Source: Acanthococcus lagerstroemiae (lineage: Eukaryota; Arthropoda; Insecta; Hemiptera; Eriococcidae). Taken from it: a stretch of 64,000 nt of DNA. Under the pieces are notes generated by a model. It saw only the letters and a program-made list of their open reading frames with translations. It did not search any database and was not told where the DNA came from. Both the position numbers and the translations under genes were made by a program. The stretch spans positions 61,371,722 through 61,435,721 of the forward strand of contig CM063112.1 of NCBI GenBank assembly GCA_031841125.1, written 5' to 3'. Of this stretch, positions 55,190 to 64,000 are shown piece after piece. Positions within the stretch are counted from its first letter, which is position 1. Each line of letters starts with the position of its first letter.

Positions 55190-55500
55190 TTGTGACGACG
55201 GATTTTAATTCATCACGAGAAATCAAGTAATTAGCTCCATTCCCGAGGTTGAGGCTCTCCGAAAATTTTGCGTCCTAAAATACGCTACATGATGGAGAAT
55301 TTTTCAAACTTGGAAAAAAATTTAATTTGAACAACAAATTTGAACTCAACGTGAAAAATTGAGTGGAAAACAGTCGTGAACTTTAAATTTTAGATTTTTT
55401 CCCAATTTTGAAAATTACGAAATTTTTTAATTTTGAAAGATTTTCTATCCTGTGTTTTTTGAGGTGAAAAATTCTTCGGAGAGCTTCGGCTTTGAGAATG
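55190..55500 (+). repeat. Dispersed copy of the 285-bp unit
   Basis: 'gacggattttaattcatcac', a 'gaggctctccgaaaattttg' segment, 'gagaatttttcaaacttgga', and 'tttgaactcaacg' follow the order of the tandem array at 9970-11110, at lower similarity. Confidence 0.55.
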
Positions 55501-55724
55501 GTAGTTGTATTTGTAAACGGATACAAGTACAGATACAGTACTTAGTAGTTGTATTCGAATACTGTTTCTGTAGTTACGAATACAAAACGTATTTAGATAC
55601 TGCCTAACACTGATCTATTTCCCTTTACATGGTTTCCAAAAAGTCTCAGTTTGTTATGTAGTGTTTGATATCAATGCATACCAGTATGGGTGTACATTAG
55701 AGTAGTCGTTACTTCCTCCTCCAT

Positions 55725-55944
55725 CCCGGGGGGTCTGGTTGGCCGAGTAAGCAGCGCATCAGTCTTGGAATCAGGAGGCCCTGGGTTCGAGCCCACGAAA
55801 CAACTCGGCAGATTTCGACCAAGGCCGGGTTTTCGGCCACGAGGGAAGAAGGCTAAGACAGCCCTAACAGCCTCCCCGACGTCTCTGAAGTAATGCTCGA
55901 AAGGGCGGATTCTAGGGCTCGGGTTGAGAGCAAATTAGAAAAGG
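55725..55944 (+). mobile_element. tRNA-derived SINE, copy 3
   Basis: The A-box region GGTTGGCCGAGTAAGCAGCG and B box GGGTTCGAGCCC are present, followed by ACAGCCTCCCCGACGTCTCT and GATTCTAGGGCTCGGGTTGA as in the other two copies. The flanks ACTTCCTCCTCC (from 55711) and ACTTCCTCCCCC (from 55945) fit a target duplication. Its A box has lost GTGG (GAGTAAG), so promoter function is doubtful. Confidence 0.9.
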
Positions 55945-55949
55945 ACTTC

Positions 55950-57931
55950 CTCCCCCTCCTGTTCTAATAAATTCAGAAAAAAATCATTAATTCGTGAAAA
56001 GTTTCAAATCGATTGGATTAGGGGAGCCCATATCACAAATCTCCTCCTCTTCTCATGGGAAATTATACAGATTTTTGAGTTTTTCAATGGAATATTATTT
56101 TTCTCGATTCCTTAATGCGTTAAAAATTTGTACTCCCAACTTTTCGACAGATCATAATGATGACTTTATGCAAAATAGTATAACTCCACAATCTGTGAAA
56201 ATAGGTCCAGGGAAGTGGCTCTAAAGTTGGGGCAGCAGAGTTCAAACAATATAAAATTCGAAAGAGGAGTTGATTTATAATAGCTTTTTGAGGTCACTGA
56301 ATTCAATTTTGAAGATCCTGGCCGCTGGTGTGCCACCTACGGGGCTGAGACCAAATAATAATAGTTTTTTGTGATCGTATTCGACATATTGGTTTCCGAG
56401 GACGCTGAACTCAATTCTGGAGTCTAGTTTTAAATTTGACCCCCCAAGGTTTCACCATATGAGGTTCAGCGGTGAGATTATCGATTTTGTAATATGATAT
56501 TTCATTTGTCCATTTCATTGACGCTCTAAAAAAGAGAGGGTGGATTGGATTACAAAACGGGCTTCGTATTCGAGTTCAACAACCTTGAAAACTCAACTTA
56601 TAAATCAAATACCATCACAAAAAAAAACAAAACATGATTATTTGATCTGTGTTCCCTTTAATGGTAAACCACCGTGTCGAGACGAAAAATCACCACCCAA
56701 ATCGAATTCAACGATCTCGAAATTTTCAAACTGACTTGTACCTTAAATTTAATTTTTTAAACTCTCCCATCTCCATTCTGGAGTCACCCATTGCAGCAAT
56801 TTTATGCTAAATTACTGTCAACTAACAACCGAGGATTCCTTCAGCATGCTAGTATTCAAAGGTTATTACTAGAAAAGTCAAAACTTTCTAAAAGAAGATA
56901 AGAATGCTAGGGGGCTTGCTGCACGGATTTCTCTAATCCGATCGATTTACAACTTTGCAGGATGACTTTTTGATTTCATTAAAACCGATTCAGAAGGGGA
57001 ACCCGAGAAAAATTCATAAAAAAAGTACACCAAGGGTGAATAACGACCACTTTAGTGTGTACGCATATAAGACCCCTAGCAATATCATTTAGGTATAGTT
57101 TATAATTTCATACTCTGAACTCTTGAATTCAAATGTTCACAGAATTAAATATAATACGTATACCGCAATAAAATTTAAGACAATTTTTTTCTTACCCTTG
57201 ACGCTATGTCTCCAGTAAAAATGGTGGTACGAAGCAGTTACTTGGGGGTATTTTTGAATTTCATCTCTCAGTTTACTTTACTGAAACCTATGACTTCGAA
57301 CAAGTCGATCGACATTGATTTTTTGATGGAGCAAAAATTTGATTCTAATTCGACCTCGACGCCAGTGAAGGCAACTCAAAAGCAGGCGTTGCGTCTATTA
57401 CACACGCAATTACAGTTCTAATTCAATTTTCTCGTTTTCACACTTCACTTGACTAATTTCACGAGAGCCTATTTGATAGTTGGTAATTTCTGGGAATTTG
57501 ATTACTAGGCAATATAATACTACGGTTACTCTCACATGAAGTGCCTTTCTTCGCAACAAATAAACTAATCTCAATAATATGAAAAAGTGATTTAATAGAG
57601 TAGTTGATTCACAGACTTTAGAAATGAAGGTTGTTAACTTTGCTCGGATAACATGTTAAGCATTGTTTAGGTTGCTTGGAAATCAGAACTGGGGATCACA
57701 GGTTCATGTAGAAATGAAAACCCCTCGTAAAAATGGAGACACTCCATTGTGGAAATGACGGAACTAATTTTTTCGAATTTTTAACGTATTATGCGCGAGT
57801 AGTAAGGACTCCTGTTCACCACACTTTGACCATCTAAGCTGTCCAGTAAGGAGTGATGATTTAGAATATTTTGGCATCACAGGCTGTGTAACGTAGGTGT
57901 TGCCAGTTACTCACAATCATTGATAGTAAAG
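55950..57931. other. No recognisable gene
   Basis: Only short frames. Near 56020-56460 phrases such as 'tgaattcaattttga' with 'aagttgg' repeat loosely. No element ends were identified. Confidence 0.4.
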
Positions 57932-58700
57932 TATTGGGATGTGGAACAGAATTGTAGGAGCGCTAATGTGGACGGACCTCCTAATAAAAGGTTGAGTGAT
58001 CATGGAGAGAAATAACATTACCGTAAATGGGAAATAGGTTTTTTTTTCTTCAAAAAATCATTATAAAATAAATGAATGACAGACAGGCTTCAAATTTGAG
58101 CTACAAGGGGCTACATATTCGAACTTGCGATTAAAAATTTAATATGTCAGGTAACAAAATTAATAGAAGTGCGGTGAAGTAAGAAATGAGAGGTACTTTA
58201 TCAGTTGCCAGCGCGACTGTATTTATTTTTTTTTCCATGATCACTCAATGAGGGTTCACAAAACATCCGCTAGATGTCAGCCACTTTGATTCCGAGTCCC
58301 AATGGTAAACAAGACACTATGCTGCCTATCCTATTGGGACTCGGAATCAAAGTGGCTGACATCTAGCGGATGTTTTGTGAACCCTCATGGAGTGATCATG
58401 GAGAAAAAAATAAATAGGTCGCGCGGGTCGGGCGGCAACTTATAACGTACCTCTCATTTTTACTTCACCGCACTTCTACTAATTTTGCTACCTGACATAT
58501 GAAATTTTTAATCGCAAGTTCGAATATGTAGCTCCTTACAGTTCAAATTTGAAGCATGTCCGTCATTTCTTAATTTTATAATGATTTTTTGAAAAACCCG
58601 TATTTCCCATTCACGGCAATGTTATTTCTGTCTGTGATCACTCAACCTTTCATTAGGAAGTGCACATTAGCGCTCCTACATTATGTTCCACATACCAATA
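57932..58700. mobile_element. Long palindromic (fold-back) element, 769 bp
   Basis: The arms 57932-58303 and 58333-58700 are reverse complements at high identity, separated by a 29-nt loop. The outer ends read TATTGGGATGTGGAACAG and, reversed, TTATTGGTATGTGGAACA. Near the centre, 48 bp on each side match without visible error ('aaacatccgctagatgtcag ccactttgat'). Small differences outward, such as AATTCTG for CATAATG, show that it has aged. The flanking TAAAG and ATAAGAG might be a degraded duplication. A truncated half-copy at 22960 shows mobility or dispersal. Confidence 0.85.
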
Positions 58701-58724
58701 ACGATAAGAGATGGGATGAACAGG

Positions 58725-58958
58725 CAGTGTTGCCAGATGAGACGTTGAAAAATGTGCCAACGAGAAGTTTTTCAACGTTGTACCAAATTTCAAATGAAAT
58801 GTACCAAATAAAATGTTGGATCTTTGAAACTGTACTAAAATGCGGAAGGAACCAGATCCTACCAAGAATAATGAAAATGTGCCAAGACGTACCAGCATTG
58901 TCGAAATCATCAGACATTGTACTAGAAAATTTGAAATGTACCAAAATTGGCAACACTA
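58725..58958. mobile_element. 234-bp hAT-type MITE with CAGTGTTGCCA ends
   Basis: The ends CAGTGTTGCCA and, reversed, TAGTGTTGCCA are flanked by TGAACAGG (58717-58724) and CGAACAGG (58959-58966), a target duplication with one difference. The 160-codon plus frame at 58589-59071 crosses this element and the palindrome arm, so it is fortuitous. Confidence 0.85.
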
Positions 58959-58966
58959 CGAACAGG

Positions 58967-61900
58967 TCACTACTATACGTTACAAGTCCTATGATACAAA
59001 TGTACTCGGAATCCTCACACTTAACTAAGCTAGTGACGTTACAGATAAACGTGGGCTCTCACTACTCGTAACTAACACTGTCAGAAATACGTACCTTCTC
59101 ATACCTCAAAACTCTTCCGAAACCCCAGAAGCTATTAATTTGCTACTTCCAAATGAAGATATCGTAAAGGAGTTATTTATTTTAACGAGATTTCATTGTT
59201 TTGAAGTCGACGACACAATTTATTTTGATACCACCTCACAGAAAACCTCACCGAAAATGTGGATATTGTGTCAATTTTGGAGGACCAAACCTCAGTTTTA
59301 ATGTTAGGACCCATGTCGGGGCCAAATAAAACATCCAACAAAACAGTTGAAATCATCACCTTACCAGGCTCTGTCTTCGGTTACTTCTCACATAAAACGT
59401 AAAAGTCGATTGTACATAAATTCGAGTCGCTTCTTCCTTCGAGGGTGAGAAATGTTTTCACCCCAAACGAAACTAGATATTGCTACTGGACGATACTGTT
59501 TCGTCGGTGTCGATCCAACTACGTGATCAAAAACATGGGGCTGATTTATGAAACCCTGTATGAACCTAAAAGCAATTGAACATAAGTCTTCATCGTCTCT
59601 CAGGCACAAATCGAATGCCATGTTTCGAGATAATTTTCACAATCGAAGTCGAATATATAGAGAGAAAGGCTGCGGCCAGTGATACTGGACCTTATATGGA
59701 CGCCTCAGCTACGATTTCTCGCGCCAAAATCGCGTATATATTTCGCATTCCGACGACGTAAATTAACGTAATCGCCCGGTAGCGTGCCTCGGGGAATTGA
59801 AAAATTGGTAAGAAAAAGATAAACAAATTATTACGGTAAAAGATATTACTTCGGTTGAAACGAGTCTCTCCCCATCGTCATTTCCACGAAACGAAACTCA
59901 ATGCCTCAACAGTAGCGCGCTTAAATGGCTCAAGTTTGTACGTTACACAAACCAGCACAAATTACTTACTTAAACTAGAATGAAAGAATAGATTAATATT
60001 GTTTCAAATTTTCCTTCAATGTGTTTACTCGTTGTATGTTCGCATGTGTTTTGCTTCTACGGGTTCACGCATACAAAATTGTGTAGGTAAATATCTTTTT
60101 GGGCGCTCCATAAATACACATTTCAGATAATGGAAAGTCGATGAGAATTTTCAGTCACGCAATTTTCCGACGCAATTCGGGTGCAGGAAAATGTAAACGG
60201 GAACCGTGGGAATAAACTGAATTGATAATTTAATGCCTTAACCTGGCCGGATGATGTTACGTAGTTTAAACTTGGTTTACACCTGGTGCCCCAGTTCCTA
60301 CGATTGACAATTTCACTGTCAGTAAATTTCTACCCAACCAATTAATTTCTTCTGTTGTGGTCCCCCCCCCCCTTCCTATAAAGGAGTTATGTAACGATGA
60401 ACCTCTGAGCCTTTTTTCTGTAAACCAGTTTGCAGTAGCTTAAAGGTTGTTAACTGACTTCTTAAACTACTTGAACCAGTTTCAAGAACTGTCTGTAAGT
60501 TTCTTGAGCTAGCGGTTAAAACTTGAGAAAATATTTTCAAACTAGGGTCCTCTATTCTGGTTGGATGTTAACCCAGACGGGACCGATTTATAAAACTGAA
60601 TATTGGTTATACTTTGATCTTGTGGTGGGCAACACCATGCTCTTCTTGTGGTGTTTTTTCTCACTCGATACTTTATGTTTGAGCGTTCTGCGGGTTAAAA
60701 CAAGTGGTACCGTGTCTCAATGCATGGCCCCTGTATCCCCTTGGTCACCAACCATCGATTGACATCGGCATCTGCGCGTCTTCCGGCAGTAAATTCAAAC
60801 TCCAGCTTGGTCACTCCGAAATCTCGACATGCGGGAGCACACGCACACAAGTAATACGAAGGACCGAAAAGAAAATCATACATAATTTTGCAACAGCGGC
60901 GAAAATCGCCGACCATCCACTTCGGAGAATTATTCTTTATTCGCCCTCGAGCCAACGTCAAACAGAAACTTTTTAGAAATCCAGACCAACGTATACAACT
61001 TTGGAAAAACGATTCATCATCATTAGATATCATTTGTAAAATGGCGAAACGTTACCTCTCTTATAAAAGAGCTCATTACATAAAGTTCCAACCGTAGAGA
61101 CAAAGTCGGAAAATATTTCTCGAAAAAATAGCCGCATCATTTTTCTTTAACGCCGACGCGGGGCAGCGAGTAAAGAGGAAAGAAACTTTTTTTTTTTGAG
61201 TTTCTCAACGGAAAAAATTTTCTTCCGAAAATTCGTACGTGATTTTGTTTAATCCGTTGTAAAAGTTTCGCTAGTTCGTGTCAGAAATTTAAGGCAATCT
61301 TTATCGCGCTTTTGTATGCGTACAGCATCGCGTGAACCTACTGAGAAATCGATTAAGTACATAAATGTAAAGCAGTCTTTGAATTTAGCGAATTTTCAGA
61401 ATTGGATTCGAGTTGTCGAAGCTCCAAGCACACTAAAGTGGGCTTTCAATTACAAAAAAAAAAGTGTAAGCTGGTTTATTAACTGACATTCTGCCATGAA
61501 GTATTACTAACGAAAGCATTAAAATTTATCCTCTGACTGAAATAAAGACACACTCGGTTGCCTTTAGAACTCACTGAAAATCGTTATACTGCTCAGAAAC
61601 ACATTCTTAGGTCGTTATGATTCATTCAGTCGCTCTTAAAACTCGTCAAGGCTAATTGAACTCTTTTGAAACGGATTCAGAAACTTTCAAAACTCATTCA
61701 GAGCCTGTCAAGAATAATTCTGCTGCCCTTAGGATTAGTCAAAACTTAGAGAAGCCTCCCCCCCCCCATGTTAATATTGGTGGCGAAGGACAGCGCAAAA
61801 TGGCGTGCTATAGCCAAACACGGTGCTAGTTAGCTCACCTCAGTTGCCCCTTCCGAAATACTCCTGCCATCGGGCACCTCAATCTTACATGCGACGTCTG

Positions 61901-62289
61901 TAATAGAATCATCTGCAGCGAAATCGGGATGATCAGCACGCACGTCACCCCACTACCTCTGAACTCGTGATGATAGGAAGCGGATACTCGTCACCGATCC
62001 CGGCAGAAGAAGATATCTTCTCAATCTGAGCGAATTACAAAATGACTTCGCAAAAATGTGGAGAGCTAGGAACAAGCTTCCTAAACAATATACTGAGAAC
62101 CCCTACGAAATCCGGAACTGTTTAGCTCCTCAGGAAGTATAGATGATGTGCTTCAAACAATCAGTTTCCCCGGAAATTTCAAAAATTACCAAGTCCATGA
62201 AAAATGAAAGAAAGAGTCTGACCACTGCACGGGAAGGATATTGTTACATGCGTATGTCGTCCTGGCGAGCCGACCGCGTTGACGCGCAT
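58967..62289. other. Long stretch without a recognisable gene
   Basis: 59580-59780 and 60690-61420 are complex and CpG-containing, possibly single-copy. Opposed frames at 60695-61033 (minus) and 60704-60976 (plus) have no domain. The 'actcattcaga' motif array occurs at about 61600-61740. C-runs lie near 60362 and 61758. 61790-62130 is GC-richer and may be a degraded element. Confidence 0.4.
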
Positions 62290-62430
62290 ACCCACATTCC
62301 AGTGCCTTCTCTAGTCGTCCATTCTCGGCATCCCTCGGCATTTTCCGCGTCGGCCGGTCGAAACGTGATAGAACGAATGATCGCGTGAAGCGGAATACGC
62401 AACTACATCAGGGTGGTAACGTTTTTCTGA
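62290..62430 (-). repeat. Repeat family E, single inverted copy
   Basis: 'ctctagtcgtccattctcgg cat', 'cggccggtcgaaacgtgata gaacgaatga' and 'gtggtaacgtttttctg' are the reverse complement of the tandem pair at 43800-44080. This copy retains more CpG than the tandem pair and so may be closer to the ancestral sequence. Confidence 0.75.
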
Positions 62431-63550
62431 GGAGTATTCTTGCAGAGCGTTTTCTACGGAATTGTTTTCTTTTGCGTGGCGAGCCATTAGACATACACAT
62501 GTCAAAACTTTTGAGCCGAAATTATTCCTCATTAAGTATTACATAAAAGAAGTCACACAACTTTTTCGCAACCCCAGAAATGCTCTACACAAAGGGTTCA
62601 AAATGACCCTTTACAACGTCTACATTCACAAGGGCTTCATGGAGGAAACGTAGAATTTATGAAATTTCTTTGGTCTCAGCCACTTTAAAGAACAAAAGAG
62701 ATACCAATTACCCCAGACCAGTTTTAGAGCATTCGTGCCCCTACTCTGAAATTTCGTCTCCTCTCCTCCTTGGATACCACAATGTAAAATTCATGTTTTT
62801 ATGTAGTGTCAGAAATAACTCCAATGACAGAACTTCAAAATTTTCACCAGCACAAATCACCAAACTGAGATACTAACGAGCGTTTGAAGGTCACAGACTT
62901 CAATTTTGATATAGACAATACTTATTTAGGCACACTGACAATAAGACTCATTCGGCTAATCAGTGCTCTTTCCAATCTCATTTAGATAATTTTAAAACTC
63001 ATTTAGACGAAGTTAAGACTGAGTAGAATCAATTCAAGTTATTTTGAGACTCATTCTGACTTTCTTCAAACTAAGTACAACTTTCTTAAAAAACACTGTG
63101 CAAAGACCCTCCGAACTAGAAAGATATAAGTTCCTAGAAAATCGATCTTATTTTTAGTATATTAGAGGAGGAGAGGTTCATGAGTTTCTCATACATCAAC
63201 AGGGGCTTTGCATCAAAACTAAAAATAGGGAAACTTTGATTTCTTTTCCGATTTTGGCAGTTATTTTTTTCAGTTTCGCACGTTTGTTTCTTCTTACTGA
63301 CACCCATAAGAGAATTCAATATTTTTACTTTCACTTTGGGAAGATGTTCCTCTTTCAAATTTTTCGAAGACTTTTTCTCAAATTGAGGGCTACTGGGAGG
63401 ATCGGGGGACCTTTCTTCAAGATGGAAACATTTGGCGAACTTGAAAGACTTGCAGAATCGGTAGAACCGTGGCCGATTAGGCAGAGCGACCTCGCCATTC
63501 TACATGAAATTTATTTTCAATATTCGCATGCAGTCTAATGGAATATCATA
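62431..63550. other. No recognisable gene
   Basis: The 'gactcattc' motif text continues at 62930-63080. The 100-codon plus frame at 63236-63538 has no known domain or splice support. Confidence 0.4.
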
Positions 63551-63745
63551 CAGGGTCATAGCCATGGGGGAGGGGACTCCCTAAGCATCTTTCAGAGTTA
63601 GTAACTAGGGAATTTCAGGAGCTAACTTGGAAAATTCAGGCATCTCAAGAGCCTTTTTTATTTCTTCTTTTTTTTTTGCCTTTCCAAACAGTTGGAAAAT
63701 TTTCAAATCTCGCCCCGTCACTAAATTTGCTTTGCCAGGACCCTG
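63551..63745. mobile_element. 195-bp hAT-type MITE
   Basis: The ends CAGGGTCATAGCCATGGGGG and, reversed, CAGGGTCCTGGCAAAGC share CAGGGTC. The flanking octamers ATATCATA (63543-63550) and ATATCGTG (63746-63753) agree at the first five positions and at the seventh. The interior 'acagttggaaaattttcaaa' followed by 'aaatttgctttgcc' resembles text near 7572-7622, so another relic copy may be there. Confidence 0.65.
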
Positions 63746-63857
63746 ATATCGTGACCCATTCCGCATAGCCTCCAACCCCACTATTCTCGTCGCGCTTACC
63801 GGACGTATGAAAAACGAATAAAAAAAAAGCTCGTAGAATTACGACTTTAAAAGCTAC

Positions 63858-63905
63858 ATAGTTCGGCCGGTGAGATTCGAACCGGCGGCTCTTCACGATA
63901 TGAAC
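63858..63905 (-). other. tRNA-like B-box remnant, possible second SINE type
   Basis: On the minus strand, CCGCCGGTTCGAATCTCACC contains a B box (GGTTCGAATC) and partial T-arm complementarity. No A box at the correct distance and no cloverleaf is visible, and a G-run interrupts the 5' side. It may be a degenerate SINE or a tRNA pseudogene. Confidence 0.35.
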
Positions 63906-64000
63906 TGACCAGGGGGGGGGGGGGTTATACAGTTTACGAGTTGCTGATACCGCGACTCTCTTATACAGATATAGTCTCGCTCGCGTTATACACACCACAA

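Noticed and set aside
58589..59071. 160-codon plus-strand open frame
   Set aside because: It runs from one arm of the palindrome through a MITE with its own target duplication, and no domain or splice signal is present.

Overview
This is eukaryotic nuclear DNA, most likely from an arthropod and probably an insect. There are no operons or long open reading frames (the longest is about 160 codons). The DNA is AT-rich, with many homopolymers, including G/C runs of 8-11. Transposable elements typical of insects are packed throughout: mariner, hAT-like elements and MITEs, a piggyBac-like element, RTE-type non-LTR retrotransposons and tRNA-derived SINEs. Species assignment is not possible by reading alone; a repeat-rich insect such as a hemipteran is a guess.

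Only one stretch reads convincingly as host protein-coding sequence: a 236-nt internal exon on the minus strand (39461-39696). It has a good acceptor, a TACTAAT branch-point match, a GTAAG donor and 78 open codons. I do not recognise the gene. No other host exon is convincing, so the window probably lies in intronic and intergenic DNA.

Layout. 1-8.2 kb: mostly unrecognised sequence, a short MITE, a duplicated intron-exon unit with consensus splice sites (2452-2944), and a 587-bp TIR element beside a possible Helitron-type coding remnant. 8.2-11.1 kb: a MITE, a 1-kb TTAA-flanked piggyBac-like element and four tandem 282-290-bp repeats. 12.2-15.5 kb: an RTE reverse transcriptase split by a hAT-like transposon (8-bp duplication), whose dead transposase gene is itself split by a MITE and a SINE. 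18-21.2 kb: non-LTR fragments, and a second RTE copy that sits in a dispersed repeat and carries its own MITE. 21.5-25.4 kb: short tandem repeats, then three nested TIR elements. 27-34 kb: further MITEs, an AT-rich block and a degenerate GAGTCTT-type array. 34.9-38.1 kb: mariner remnants flanking an internally deleted non-LTR element with an 11-bp duplication, then a 918-bp TIR element. 40.5-43 kb: a SINE, and a mariner inverted-repeat derivative inside a MITE. 47.8-50.9 kb: a nearly full-length but dead RTE element. 53.4-58.9 kb: MITEs, a SINE, a 769-bp near-perfect palindrome and a small hAT-type MITE. 59-64 kb: mostly unrecognised sequence plus a few repeats.

The elements do not form a pathway. 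Their main value is stratigraphic: target-site duplications and split reading frames give a relative order of insertion at five nested loci. I found no evidence of a new functional system. The items most worth follow-up are the unidentified exon, the duplicated splice-site unit, the long palindrome, the piggyBac-like element with its repeated palindromic motif, and the head-plus-tail non-LTR derivative.
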